In this document: in pieces, positions 23,634 to 33,800 of the stretch
How positions within the stretch are numbered: the first letter of the stretch is position 1
Layout: each line of letters starts with the position of its first letter
Source of the DNA: Microbacteriaceae bacterium UBA6152
GTDB taxonomy: Bacteria; Actinomycetota; Actinomycetes; Actinomycetales; Microbacteriaceae
Direction: 5' to 3'
NCBI GenBank assembly: GCA_002423075.1
Contig: DIUS01000021.1
Span: 1-40,949 of the forward strand
Length of the DNA: 40,949 nucleotides
Made by a program: the position numbers and the translations under genes
Notes under the pieces: model-generated
What the model was told of the DNA's origin: nothing
Databases searched by the model: none
The model's input: the letters and a program-made list of their open reading frames with translations, nothing else

Positions 23634-25769
23634 TCAGGCGGCCGGTGCCGGCTCGGGCATCCGCTCGCTCGCCTCGCTGGGCATGCGCTCGGCCTGACCG
23701 TTCGCCCCGCGCGCGGCGGCCTCGGCGTCGGTGAGCTCGGGGCGGCGAGGCCACCAGAAACGGTCTTTCGCGATGAACGTCATCGCCGGCACGATCACGG
23801 TGCGCACCAGCAGGGTGTCGATGAGCACACCGACGCAGACGATCACGCCAACCTGGGTCAGAGCGATGAGCGGCAGAACACCGAGCACCGCGAACACTGC
23901 CGCGAGCAGGATGCCCGCGCTCGTGATCACGCCGCCCGTCGCGGCCAGCGCCCGGATCATGCCCTCTGAGGTGCCCAATAGCGACACCTCCTCCTTCGCG
24001 CGCGTGACGAGGAAGATTGAGTAGTCGACCCCGAGCGCCACGAGGAACAAGAAGCTGAAGAGCAGCACCGTGGTGTCGACGCCGGGGAATCCGAAGACCG
24101 TCGCGAAGATGATCGATCCGATGCCCACAGCGCTGAAGTAGCTCGCCACGACGGCAATGAGCAGCAGCACAGGAGCGAGCAGCGAGCGCAGGAGCACCAC
24201 GAGCACGACGAACACCAGCACAAGGATCAGCGGAATCACGAGGCTCTGGTCACGCTGCTGAGCGTCGCGCAGATCAAGGCCTTCGGCGTCGATGCCGCCG
24301 ACGAGACCGGTGCCATCGCCGAGCTCGTCGAGCGCCAGGCGCAGCTCGGCCACGATCTCGAAGGCGCGCTCACTCTCGGGGTCGGCATCGAGCACGACGT
24401 TGACCTGCGCGATGTCGTCGTTCGCAGGGCCAGGCACGGCGTCGTCGACGCCATCGAACTCGAGCAGGCCTTCGAGCACCTCGTTGACGTCGCCCGCGGG
24501 CACGACCACCGTCGCCGGGGCCGAGCTGCCGGCGGAGAACGCCTCGGCCAGGCGCTCCTGGCCGAGCACGGCCTCAGGCTTCACGATGAACCGATCGTTC
24601 TGCGAGAGCCCGACATTGAGCGTTGTGAGCCCGGTCGCCATGGCCCCGAGCACGACGAAGCCGACGATCGCGACGAGCACGGGCTTCTTGCTCACTGCGC
24701 GCCCGAGCTTGCCCCACGGACTACGCGAGATCGCATCGGGCGAGCCGTACTTCGGCACGATCGGCCAGAAGATCCAGCGGCCGAAAACGACGAGTGCCGC
24801 CGGCAGCACGAGCAGGGCGTACGCCATGGCGACGAGAATGCCGACTGCGCCAGCGAGCCCGAGCGACCGGTTGCCCGACAGTTCGCCGAACAGCAGGGTC
24901 GCGAGTGCGAGCGCCACAGTCGAGCCGCTCGCGATGATCGCGGGGCCGGCACCACGCAGAGCGATGGCCATCGCCTCGCGACGATCGAGGTGCAGACGCA
25001 GCTCGTCGCGGTAGCGAGCGATGAGCAGAAGGGCGTAGTTCGTGCCCGCGCCGAAGACGAGCACCGACAGAATGCCCGTGACAGAGCCATCGAGTGTGAT
25101 GTCGAGCATCTCGGCGACGAGTCGTGCGGCGATGCCGGCGATGAAGTCCGCGACGCCCACGACGGCGAGCGGAACGATCCAGAGCACGGGGCTGCGGTAG
25201 GTGATGATCAGCAGGAGTGCCACGACGAGGGCAGTGATGCCGAGCAGCACGAAGTTGGCGCCCTCGAACACTGCGGCGATATCGACCGCGAATCCCTCGG
25301 CCCCGGTGAACCAGACGACGACGCCGTCAGGCAAGCCCTCGGCGGCGATGGTGCGAATCTCGTCGGCACGCTCGGCCCGCACCGACACGCGGTCTTCGAT
25401 CTCGAGCGGCAGGACGACAAGAGCAGTGGTGCCGTCGTCGGAGACGGCCGGTGGCGGCACGAAGCCGTCGAGTGCGAGGTCGGCGAGCTCTGCTGTGCGC
25501 TCGGTGATCGCGGCCAGGTCGTCGTCGCTCAGGTCACTGCTCTCGCGACCGAACACCAGCAGTCCGGTCGTCGACTCGTCATCGACGAATTGCTCCAACA
25601 GAGCGGCGGCCTGCACCGACTCGGCTGACGCGGGAAGACCGACCGGCGGCGCAGCGTCAGCGGTCTGGTAGCCCGCCGCGACCACGAGGGCGACTGTCGC
25701 GGCGATGCCGGCAACGAGCACGATCCACGAGGTCTTCGCAGCAGTGATGAAGCGCGTGAGCGCGATCAT
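23634..25769 (-). CDS. MMPL/RND-family membrane transporter
   Basis: 711 residues, about twelve membrane segments in two halves, with a large external loop after segment 1 (about 35-175) and another after segment 7 (LNVGLSQNDRFIVKPEAV onward). This is the MMPL layout used for lipid or drug export. ATG at 25769 follows TAGGAG by 5 nt; the ATG at 25823 lacks a ribosome site. It is divergent from a marR gene with a shared palindrome, so it is probably repressed by that protein and induced by its ligand. The substrate is unknown. Confidence 0.88.
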   Translation of the reverse strand: MIALTRFITAAKTSWIVLVAGIAATVALVVAAGYQTADAAPPVGLPASAESVQAAALLEQFVDDESTTGLLVFGRESSDLSDDDLAAITERTAELADLALDGFVPPPAVSDDGTTALVVLPLEIEDRVSVRAERADEIRTIAAEGLPDGVVVWFTGAEGFAVDIAAVFEGANFVLLGITALVVALLLIITYRSPVLWIVPLAVVGVADFIAGIAARLVAEMLDITLDGSVTGILSVLVFGAGTNYALLLIARYRDELRLHLDRREAMAIALRGAGPAIIASGSTVALALATLLFGELSGNRSLGLAGAVGILVAMAYALLVLPAALVVFGRWIFWPIVPKYGSPDAISRSPWGKLGRAVSKKPVLVAIVGFVVLGAMATGLTTLNVGLSQNDRFIVKPEAVLGQERLAEAFSAGSSAPATVVVPAGDVNEVLEGLLEFDGVDDAVPGPANDDIAQVNVVLDADPESERAFEIVAELRLALDELGDGTGLVGGIDAEGLDLRDAQQRDQSLVIPLILVLVFVVLVVLLRSLLAPVLLLIAVVASYFSAVGIGSIIFATVFGFPGVDTTVLLFSFLFLVALGVDYSIFLVTRAKEEVSLLGTSEGMIRALAATGGVITSAGILLAAVFAVLGVLPLIALTQVGVIVCVGVLIDTLLVRTVIVPAMTFIAKDRFWWPRRPELTDAEAAARGANGQAERMPSEASERMPEPAPAA

Positions 25770-25841
25770 GGGTCTCCTAGGTGCAGGGGTGAGAGGGTGG
25801 GCGTGCGGAGGGTCGGCATTCACAAAACCGCTCGGGTAATC

Positions 25842-25860
25842 TATCTCGATGATCGAGATA
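25842..25860. promoter_or_regulatory. MarR operator, perfect 19-bp palindrome
   Basis: TATCTCGATGATCGAGATA has 9-bp perfect arms around a single G. It lies midway between the divergent MMPL and marR genes, covering a possible MMPL -10 (TAGATT on the minus strand) and lying just before a possible marR -35. Confidence 0.82.
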
Positions 25861-25861
25861 C

Positions 25862-25890
25862 ATGACCTTCGAAGAAAATAGCGGTACTCT
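25862..25890 (+). promoter_or_regulatory. Candidate leaderless marR promoter
   Basis: ATGACC (25862-25867), 17 bp, TACTCT (25885-25890), and the GTG start at 25897 only 7 bp after the -10. No Shine-Dalgarno is seen, in keeping with a leaderless transcript. The -35 is a partial match. Confidence 0.5.
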
Positions 25891-25896
25891 TGACCG

Positions 25897-26496
25897 GTGA
25901 GCCAGTCGGATCAGCAGACTCCCAGCTTCGGGGAAACTCACCCCGCCACGCTGCTGCTGCGCGAGCTTCTCGACGTGACGTCCGACTTCGAGCGCGGACT
26001 CGGTTCTGAGCTCAACGTCAACGCCACAGATCTGACCGCCATGCAGCACCTCATTGTTGCCGGGTCACTGACGCCGACGGGTCTGGCTCAGCGACTCGGG
26101 CTCTCGTCAGGGGCCGTCACGACCGTCATCGATCGCCTCGAGAATCTCGGCCACGCGCACCGAAACCCGAACCCCGACGATCGACGCGGCACGCTCGTCG
26201 TGCCCGAGCCCTCATCGGTCGGGCGAGCCATGAGCCGCATCATCCCGATGGTGACCGAGGTCAATCGCGCGATCAGCGACTTCGACCCTTCCGAGCAGGA
26301 GATCATCACGAGGTACCTCTCACAGGTCGTGGCCGCGTATCGAGCGCACTCGGAGGATTCAGGCCGTGCGAGGACCTGGCGTGCGGATGCTCCGCAGCAG
26401 CCCAACGAGGACGGCACCGCGGCACACGTGCCGCCCGTGTCGCGATCCGACCCTTCGGCGCCGGGCGCTAGACGTCGCTCGCCGCAGCCTCGTTGA
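25897..26496 (+). CDS. MarR-family transcriptional regulator
   Basis: 199 residues. Winged helix at about 45-105: LTPTGLAQRLGLSSGAVTTV, then a wing with NPDDRRGTLVV (the DxR turn). The last 50 or so residues are a Pro/Arg-rich extension beyond the usual 150, and the 3' end overlaps the convergent phosphodiesterase gene by 29 bp, so the tail may be recent. Likely represses the divergent MMPL gene and itself through the 25842-25860 palindrome. Confidence 0.9.
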   Translation: MSQSDQQTPSFGETHPATLLLRELLDVTSDFERGLGSELNVNATDLTAMQHLIVAGSLTPTGLAQRLGLSSGAVTTVIDRLENLGHAHRNPNPDDRRGTLVVPEPSSVGRAMSRIIPMVTEVNRAISDFDPSEQEIITRYLSQVVAAYRAHSEDSGRARTWRADAPQQPNEDGTAAHVPPVSRSDPSAPGARRRSPQPR

Positions 26497-27403
26497 GGTT
26501 GAGGCGCGAGGTCTTGCTCGAAAGCTGCTCGAGGCGGGCATCCGCCGGCATCGCTTCGATCATGGGGCGGTACTCAGACGAGAAGCCGGTGACCTCGGCA
26601 AAGCTCTCGAGCGGAATGGTCGATGTCACAATGCGGTCGTCGTATACGTGCACGAAGTCGAATGACTGCCCGCCGTCGACGCCGCTCAACAGTCGCCCGG
26701 CATCGGCGCCGAGGTCGAGCGTGTAGCACGTGGCCGCCGCGACGGAAACAGGAATGCCGGCGAAGGTGCTGTGCGTCGAATAGTGCAGGTGACCGCCGAG
26801 GATCATGCGCACGTCGGTGCCCTGCAGCACCGCGGCAAGTGCCGGCTGATCGAGCAGCTCGAGCACGGACATGACCTCGAGCGGCGTCGGCACCGGGGGG
26901 TGGTGCACGGCGACGACGGTGCCGTGCGGTGCGGGCTCGGCGAGCACGTCGGCGAGCCACTCGAGCTGCGCCGCGGTGAGCTCGCCGTGGTGATAGCCCG
27001 GTACCGTCGTGTCGAGGGAGATGACCCGCAGGCCCCGGATGTCGTAGATGCGGTCTTGTGTCGCATCGGTCTCGGGCTCATCGAACAGCAGCGAAGCGTA
27101 GGGCGCCCGTTCGTCGTGGTTGCCCATGACCCAGATCAGCTCGGCACCGAGTCGCGCGGCGACCGGTTCGACGATCGCGCGCAGCCGCACGTAGGCGTCG
27201 GGCTCACCGAGGTCGGCGAGGTCGCCCGTGAACACGAGCGCATCGGGCTTCACAGGCCCGGCCTCGAGTCTCGCGAGTGCCGTGGCAAGCCGCTCGTCCA
27301 CGGGCACCTTGCCGTAGAGCGAGCGCCCCTGCCCGAGCAGATGGGTGTCAGAGATGTGCACGAGCACGTGGCCGGCCGGTGGATACTGCCCCATCTGCGT
27401 CAT
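26468..27403 (-). CDS. Class III cyclic-nucleotide-type phosphodiesterase (CpdA/Rv0805-like)
   Basis: 311 residues of calcineurin-like metallophosphoesterase fold: Asp19/His21 in HISDTH, Asp61 in FTGDLAD, Asn95/His96 in GNHD, His167-168 in HHPP, and His205/His207 in GGHLH. These make a complete dimetal site. Rv0805-type enzymes hydrolyse cAMP and other phosphodiesters; substrate not proven here. The start could be ATG 27403 or the ATG three codons later. The gene follows dprA on the same strand after 33 bp. Confidence 0.87.
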   Translation of the reverse strand: MTQMGQYPPAGHVLVHISDTHLLGQGRSLYGKVPVDERLATALARLEAGPVKPDALVFTGDLADLGEPDAYVRLRAIVEPVAARLGAELIWVMGNHDERAPYASLLFDEPETDATQDRIYDIRGLRVISLDTTVPGYHHGELTAAQLEWLADVLAEPAPHGTVVAVHHPPVPTPLEVMSVLELLDQPALAAVLQGTDVRMILGGHLHYSTHSTFAGIPVSVAAATCYTLDLGADAGRLLSGVDGGQSFDFVHVYDDRIVTSTIPLESFAEVTGFSSEYRPMIEAMPADARLEQLSSKTSRLNLNEAAASDV

Positions 27404-27436
27404 GTGCTCAGGGTACCGTTCGTGGTTAACCCCTCG

Positions 27437-28834
27437 TCAGGATGCTGAAGCCGCCCTCGTCACGCCGCCAGCGGGCGCGACGCGGCGCCAGAGACCATCG
27501 GCACCGCGCGCCGCCTGCCCGTCGAGGTCGAGACTGCCCAGCACCGATCGGATGCGGTCGGTGCCTTCACCCACCGCACGAGCCAGCTCCTCGACGGTCT
27601 GCCCTCTGCGCGGTCGGAGCGCGTCGACAACTCTGGTCACGAGCGGATCCTTCGGTCGTTCGTCGGCACCGCCCCTCTCGACTCCCGCCTCGTCGAACTC
27701 GAGAGCCATCGGGATGTCGAGCACGTTATCGGCTTCGAACGCGAGCTGCATGACCTCGGCGACACTCGTGACACAGGTAGCGGGCTCTGTGCGCAGGGTC
27801 GCGTGACAGCCAGCGCTGGCCGCGCTCGTGATCGGCCCCGGCACGATACCGACCGGCCTGCCCATGCCCAAGGCGAGTCCTGCCGTGTTGAGCGCGCCGG
27901 AGCGCCGGCCGGCTTCAACGACGACCGTCGCGGCTGAGAGCGCGGCGATCAGGCGATTGCGCTGGAGAAACCTCCACTTGGTGGGCGGGGTTCCGCAGGG
28001 CACCTCGGAGAGCAGCAGTCCCTGCTCCCCGACCCGGGTGAGCAGCGCTTCGTGGCCGCTCGGGTAGAGGCGGTCGATGCCTCCGGCGAGCACGGCGATC
28101 GTAGCGCCGCCGCTCGCGAGGGCAGCGCGATGCGCCATGCCGTCGATGCCGTAGGCACCGCCGGAGACGACCACGACGTCGCGCGCACATAACCCGGCGG
28201 CGAACTCCATCGCCACGTGCTCGCCGTACCCGGTGGCGGCCCGGGCGCCGACGATCGCGACACCCGGTCGCCTCAGAAGCTCGAGGTCGCCCTTGGCCCA
28301 GAGCAGCACGGGCTGGCTGTCGCCGAGCGCGGCGACAGCCTCGTGGGGCCAGTGGGCGTCGCCCGGCACGACCATGTGCGCGCCGCACCGGCCCGCACTC
28401 TCGAGGCTCCGCAGCACATCGTTCGCCCGCAGCCGCGCCGTCCACCTCTTCAGCCCCGACTCGGCGTCGTCTGCCGCGATCTCACCCGCCGTCGCCTCGC
28501 TGAGAATCGCCGGGGCCGCCCGGTTGAGCACGAGCTGAGCGGCCGTAGCGGCGCCCACCCTACGGATCAGTGCGCCGGCGACCGAGTCGCCCGGCTCGAT
28601 GAGCACGCTCCAGATCGCGCGCGCGAAAAGCTCGTCGAGCACCCCGGGTTCGTCGCGCACCCCGCGTTCATCGAGCACTCCCGATTGATCGGAACCCGTA
28701 CCTCCGAACCGGTCGACAGGGTCGACTGGGTCAGCGTCGACGGGCTCATCGAGCTGCCATTCCGCGGCGCCTCGCGGGCGCACGAGTGCCATGACCGACG
28801 CGATGCGGTGCTGATCGATAGCCCAGCGGCTCAT
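27437..28834 (-). CDS. dprA: DNA processing protein DprA/Smf
   Basis: 465 residues, longer than the usual 380 or so because of an N-terminal extension with repeated DP/DE/GVLDE phrases (about 25-75). The Rossmann core shows VAIVGARAATGYGEH, VVSGGAYGIDGMAHRAAL, VLAGGIDRLYP and RNRLIAALSAATVVVEA. The C-terminal 65 residues form a winged helix (VVDALRPRRGQTVEELARAV). DprA loads RecA on incoming single-stranded DNA. ATG at 28834 directly follows the yifB stop, with AGGGA upstream. Confidence 0.94.
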   Translation of the reverse strand: MSRWAIDQHRIASVMALVRPRGAAEWQLDEPVDADPVDPVDRFGGTGSDQSGVLDERGVRDEPGVLDELFARAIWSVLIEPGDSVAGALIRRVGAATAAQLVLNRAAPAILSEATAGEIAADDAESGLKRWTARLRANDVLRSLESAGRCGAHMVVPGDAHWPHEAVAALGDSQPVLLWAKGDLELLRRPGVAIVGARAATGYGEHVAMEFAAGLCARDVVVVSGGAYGIDGMAHRAALASGGATIAVLAGGIDRLYPSGHEALLTRVGEQGLLLSEVPCGTPPTKWRFLQRNRLIAALSAATVVVEAGRRSGALNTAGLALGMGRPVGIVPGPITSAASAGCHATLRTEPATCVTSVAEVMQLAFEADNVLDIPMALEFDEAGVERGGADERPKDPLVTRVVDALRPRRGQTVEELARAVGEGTDRIRSVLGSLDLDGQAARGADGLWRRVAPAGGVTRAASAS

Positions 28835-30355
28835 TCAGATTCCCTTTCTCAAGTACAGCGCCCGACCCACGTGGTCGGCCGAGGGCCGTTCGTCGCCATC
28901 GAGGTCGCACAAGGTCCAGGCGACGCGCAGCACTCGGTCGTAGCCGCGCATGGTGAGCGCGCCGCGCTCGAGTGCACGATCGAGTGCGCCGCGATCGGCG
29001 GCTGGCAGCCGCCAGCGAGGAGCCCGCAGAGCCGGACCCGGCACGTGGGCCGTGAGACCCCAGCCTTCCGACCCCCAGCGCTCTCGAGCGCGGGCGCGCG
29101 CCGCGACGACACGGGCGCGCGCCTCGACGGTAGTGACTGGCCCGGTTGTGCCCTCGGTGATCTGCGCAACACTGACGCGGCGCACCGTAAGGTGCAGGTC
29201 GATGCGGTCGAGTAGCGGGCCAGAGAGCCGACCGAGGTACCGTCGGCGCATCATGGGTGTGCACGTGCAGTCGTCGCCACCGCCCAGGCCGCATGGGCAC
29301 GGGTTGGCGGCGAGAACCAGCTGGAACCGTGCCGGAAACCGCGCGACCGTGTTCGCACGGTGAATCGTGATCTCGCCGGTCTCGAGCGGCTGCCGCAGCG
29401 CGTCGAGCACGGCCGCCGAGAACTCGGGCGCTTCGTCGAGAAAGAGCACGCCGTGGGCGGCTCGCGAGATTGCGCCCGGTCGCACGAGGCCACTGCCGCC
29501 TCCGACGAGTGAGGCCATCGTCGCGCTGTGGTGCGGCGCCTCGAGCGGCGGACGCGTGACGAGCGAGGCACCGAGCGGCAGCCCGGCCAGAGAACGCACC
29601 GACGAGACCTCGACGGCGGCGTCGGGCTCGAGATCGGGCAGCAGCCCGGGCAGGCGCGAGGCGAGCAGCGTCTTGCCAGCACCCGGGGGGCCGAGCATGA
29701 GCATGTGGTGCCCGCCGGCCGCCGCGACCTGCAGCGCCTCGACCGCTTCGGGGTGCCCCACCACGTCGGCCAAGTCGCCGGTCTCGGGGAGCGGCCCGTC
29801 GGCATCGGCAGCGATGAGAGCCTCAACCGGCACCGGGTCGAGCGCAGCCCCGTGCCCGATGAGCACGTCGCGCAACGAGGCGGCGGCAATGACACGGATG
29901 CCCGGTACGAGCCGCGCTTCGTCGGCGTTGCCGCTCGGCACCACGACCGCGCGTGCACCTCCCCGGCGGGCCGCGAGCACGGCGGGCAGTACGCCCGCCA
30001 CCGGACGCAGACGGCCGTCGAGCGACAACTCGCCCAGGTGCACCACCGCTTCGATGGCCTCGAGGCTAACGATCCCCGTTGTCGCGAGCGCAGCGACGGC
30101 GATGCCGAGGTCGAACCCCGAGCCGTGTTTGGGCACCGAGGCGGGCGACAGGTTGACGGTGACCTTGCGCGAGGGCAGATCGCAGCCGGAGTTCGCGGCT
30201 GCCGACCTGACCCGGTCTTTCGCCTCGCCGAGAGCCGCGTCGGGCAGGCCGATGATCGTGAATGCCGGCAGCCCGTTCGCGAGGTCGGCCTCGATCTCAA
30301 CGAGAGCGCCGTCGACGCCGCGCAGGGCCACCGACAGAGTGCGTGCGACAGGCAT
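28835..30355 (-). CDS. yifB: YifB/ComM family Mg-chelatase-like AAA+ ATPase
   Basis: 506 residues. An N-terminal Lon-like domain (1-190; GLPDAALGEAKDRVRSA, NLSPASVPKHGSGFDLGIAV) precedes an AAA+ core with Walker A GPPGAGKT at 222-229, Walker B LFLDEAPEF near 304-311, and a Zn-like CPCG patch (NPCPCGLGG). The ComM branch drives branch migration during natural transformation in some bacteria; in actinobacteria the role is unproven. The ATG overlaps the yraN stop by one base. Confidence 0.93.
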   Translation of the reverse strand: MPVARTLSVALRGVDGALVEIEADLANGLPAFTIIGLPDAALGEAKDRVRSAAANSGCDLPSRKVTVNLSPASVPKHGSGFDLGIAVAALATTGIVSLEAIEAVVHLGELSLDGRLRPVAGVLPAVLAARRGGARAVVVPSGNADEARLVPGIRVIAAASLRDVLIGHGAALDPVPVEALIAADADGPLPETGDLADVVGHPEAVEALQVAAAGGHHMLMLGPPGAGKTLLASRLPGLLPDLEPDAAVEVSSVRSLAGLPLGASLVTRPPLEAPHHSATMASLVGGGSGLVRPGAISRAAHGVLFLDEAPEFSAAVLDALRQPLETGEITIHRANTVARFPARFQLVLAANPCPCGLGGGDDCTCTPMMRRRYLGRLSGPLLDRIDLHLTVRRVSVAQITEGTTGPVTTVEARARVVAARARARERWGSEGWGLTAHVPGPALRAPRWRLPAADRGALDRALERGALTMRGYDRVLRVAWTLCDLDGDERPSADHVGRALYLRKGI

Positions 30356-30720
30356 CAGCAGACCTGCTGGAGGTGGTCGATCGTGATGCCCTCTCGCCCC
30401 GCGACGACGCCGATGACGTCAATGCGCAGCTCGCGAGAACGCGGTGTCGGTAGTGCCGGCTGCGCCTCGCACCAGGCGCCCGCCAGCCGGCGCAATCTCG
30501 ATAGCTTGCGCGGCGTGACGGCGTCGACCGGGTGGCCGAACCCAAGCCCTGAGCGGGTCTTCACCTCAACCACGACCGTCGTGCCGCCGTGCTGCGCGAC
30601 GATGTCGATCTCACCGATCGCGCAGCGCCAGTTGCGCTCGAGGATCGTGTACCCCGCCGCGATCAGGTGCTCAACGGCGAGCTGCTCGCCCGCACGGCCG
30701 AGCTCGTCTTTGCGTGCCAT
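30355..30720 (-). CDS. YraN/UPF0102 nuclease-fold protein
   Basis: 121 residues, the normal length. Contains the PD-(D/E)xK-like core GEIDIVAQHGGTTVVVEVKTR, where GEID and EVK carry the acidic and Lys residues of restriction-endonuclease-like folds. The activity is unproven. ATG at 30720 has GGGAGG 4 nt before it. Its stop overlaps the yifB start (TGATG). Confidence 0.93.
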   Translation of the reverse strand: MARKDELGRAGEQLAVEHLIAAGYTILERNWRCAIGEIDIVAQHGGTTVVVEVKTRSGLGFGHPVDAVTPRKLSRLRRLAGAWCEAQPALPTPRSRELRIDVIGVVAGREGITIDHLQQVC

Positions 30721-30795
30721 GTCGCCTCCCGCAGAGCAGGATGGCGCGCGAGGCGCAAGCCCAGCGTGGGAGGCCCGATCGGTGTGCGATCGAGC

Positions 30796-30817
30796 CCCTC
30801 ACGCGCGACTGTGAGGG
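30796..30817 (-). terminator. Candidate hairpin between the surface-protein and yraN genes
   Basis: CCCTCAC (30796-30802) pairs with GTGAGGG (30811-30817) with an 8-nt loop, 11 bp past the stop of the large membrane-protein gene on the minus strand. There is no T-rich tail. Confidence 0.45.
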
Positions 30818-30827
30818 AGTCGTCCGA

Positions 30828-33800
30828 TCAGCGCGCGGTCGCCGCTGGCCGCTCGACGAGCTCGTCGTCGCTCTCGCCCCTGCCGGTGAAGTGAAGGATC
30901 GCCCAGAGGGTGAGCGTGACAGCGGCGAAGATCACCATGATGAGCATCCAGAACCCGACATCGGCAACGTCGCCTGTCTCGCCTGCCGCCGTCGGTAGCA
31001 CGATGAGCGAGAAGACCGTGGCGACTGCCGCAAACGACCCCGCCCACAGCAGTTTCGAGCGGCGAAGCACTTCGTGCCCGTCGAGGAACCCGAGCGGCAG
31101 CAGCGCCGCGAGCGCCGCGGTCAGACCCTCGGCCGTCGTCGCGACGAGCGCGTCGCTGACCAGCAGAGTGACCACGGTCGGCTCGCCGTTCATGACAGCA
31201 GCCATGATCGAGAAACCGATCCACGACACCACTGCAAGCCCGACGATCACCCCGATATTGGTCAAGATCGCGCGCACACGGTGCGGGGCTCCAACGCGGG
31301 TCACGAGGTCGAGCCCGATCACGAGCCCGATCAGGAAGCCGGGCGAGAACTCGAGAATGCGGGCGATCACGACGCCAACCACGGCGAAGACGAGGGCTGC
31401 AGGCTGCAGGCTCACGCGGGTCTCGATGCTCCAGACCCGGCGAATGATCGCGCCGCTGATCCACGACGAGACGTACGTCACGATGAAGAGTCCGATCGCG
31501 AGCGAGACCGTCATGCGCACCGACACCGGGTCGAAGCCGTACTCGGGGTCGACGAAGCCGAAAATCAGGCTGGTCAGCACAACGAGCAAGGCTGCCGCGA
31601 GGGCTCGAGTGCGGGTCACCGAGGCGAACCAGTCGGTCGCCCGATCGACACTCCGCTCGACGGCGGCATACCAGCGGCCCAGCCGTCGCGTGTTCGAGGC
31701 GAGCGTGCTGTTGAGCAGCTCGGCCGGGAACGCGACGAGCAGCAGGATCGCGAGCGCGAGACCACCCGAGACGATGATCGTCAGCGGCGCCGTGAAGATG
31801 CGCTCGACGGTCGGGATGCTGTCGCTGATGGCCGACGGCGTGGCAGGCTGCGACCGGTCGCCGTCGCCGCCGGCGCCGCCCGCCCCGCTCGAGCCCTCGT
31901 CGGTCTCGGCCGCTGTCTCAGCCTCTTCGACCGACGGCTCGTCGACGATCTGCAGGGGCTCGGTCACCGTGACCGGAATCGACACGACAGAGTCAACACC
32001 GCCGGGCGGCGTCGCGGTCGCGACGAGAGTGTGCTCACCCGACTCGAGATCGTCGGGCACGACGACGTCGAGGGCGAAGATGCCCGTGTCTCCTACAACG
32101 GACGTGCCGAGCACCTGCGGTGTCGAACGGATCTCGACGACGACGACCGTGCCGACTGGCAGCCCGGTGGCCGTAAGGCTCAACTGCTGACCGGGGGTGA
32201 GCGGCGAGCCGTCGTAGCCCTCAAGCACCCACGTCAGCGGTTGCGGTGGCGGCAAACTCGAGGGAGGATTCACCGCCGGCGCTGGAGGGGCCGCGACGAA
32301 CACGGTCGGGGTGAACGCCGAATAGCCGTCGAACGACTCGGTGAGCCCGAAGTAGACCGGCGGAGTCGCTTCGAAGCCCTGCGACTGCTGCTGGGCGCGG
32401 AGCAGCATGTCGCCGGAGCCACCGGAGACGACGCAACCCCAGGCGCCCCCTGCGTCGACGATGTCGGTGCACGAGCCGGCGCCGCCGAGTTGGCGCACCT
32501 GCACGCGGTATCCCGGCTCACCCGTCCCGCTCGCGGTGACCTGCCCGATGCCTGCGCGCGCTGCCGCGAGCGTGGGACTCGGGGGAATGAGTACGTAGTC
32601 GTCGCGATACTCGCTCTCTTCGAAGTAGTAGTTCTGCGAGGAGTACACGTTCCAGATGCCGGGAGCGAGGTTGCTGAACTGGCAGTCGTCGACGAGCGAG
32701 GGCGCGGTGGCGATTGTGCCGAACCCTTCACCCTCGCTCTCGATGACGACACCGCACGATGCGACCGCTTCGCCGTACTGGTACCCCTCGCCCGAGATCA
32801 CATCCACCTGATAGAGCCGCACACCGACCGCGGAATTCTCGAGGCCCTGCGCCGTGACGTTGATCGACGCGGGGCCGAGACCGTAGGTCATGGTCGGCGC
32901 TGGAGGCGTGATGCCCTCCGGGATCGTCGCATTGACGGCCGGCGAGAGCGTCGCCCCCGTGCTGTAGCTGCCGTTCACCTCGCCCGCGACGTCGGGGTCA
33001 TCTCCGAATCCCTGCGCCAGGGTGTACGCGGTGAAGTTGTCATCGCCCGGTTCGACCTCGCCATCGCACGACCACGCGCCCGTAGACGAGTCGACTGTGC
33101 CCCCACAGATCGTGTTGGTCGCGCCGTCGCGCACAACGACGGCGAGGCCGGTGATCCGGGTGCCAGATGCCGTGAGATCGCTCGACAGCGTGTCGACGAT
33201 TCCGGAGAAAACCGCACCACCCGGCACCGGCTCGACGACGAGCGTCGGCGCCGCCGCGACGTGGACCACGTCGTCCCGGGTGAGCCCGACAGCGCCGTTG
33301 AGGAACTGCGTCGATCGAACGACATGAACGCCCGGCGTCACCTCGCTGAAGACACAGTTGATGCTCGGCCCGTCAGCGGGCGGACCGGCAGGGTTGCCAT
33401 CCCAAGCAGCGGGGCAAAAGCCGCCGCCGTCAGGGGCGACGTAGGCGTCGCGCACCAGCTCTGCGCCGACGTTCGAGCCCGGCAGCCCCTCGAGATCGAT
33501 CCCGATGGTCGAAAACGACGTCGAGACGACCATCGTCGGCGTCGGCGGGAACACCTCGAGACGGAGGGTGCTCTCTACGGCCTCAGGTTCGACGGCGAAG
33601 CCGCCCTCGACATCCTGCGCAATGACCCGCACCTCCCAGATGCCGTGCGACGGGAAGATCGCGGGGCACGAGAAGGCGCCCGAGGTCGGAACGCCCACAA
33701 AACACAGGCTCGACTCGGTGCCAACGCCGAGATCGCTGCGGTAGCCGAGCACCTCAACCGTGCCCAGGGCGGGTGCGGTGCCCGAGATAGCCGGCTCGAG

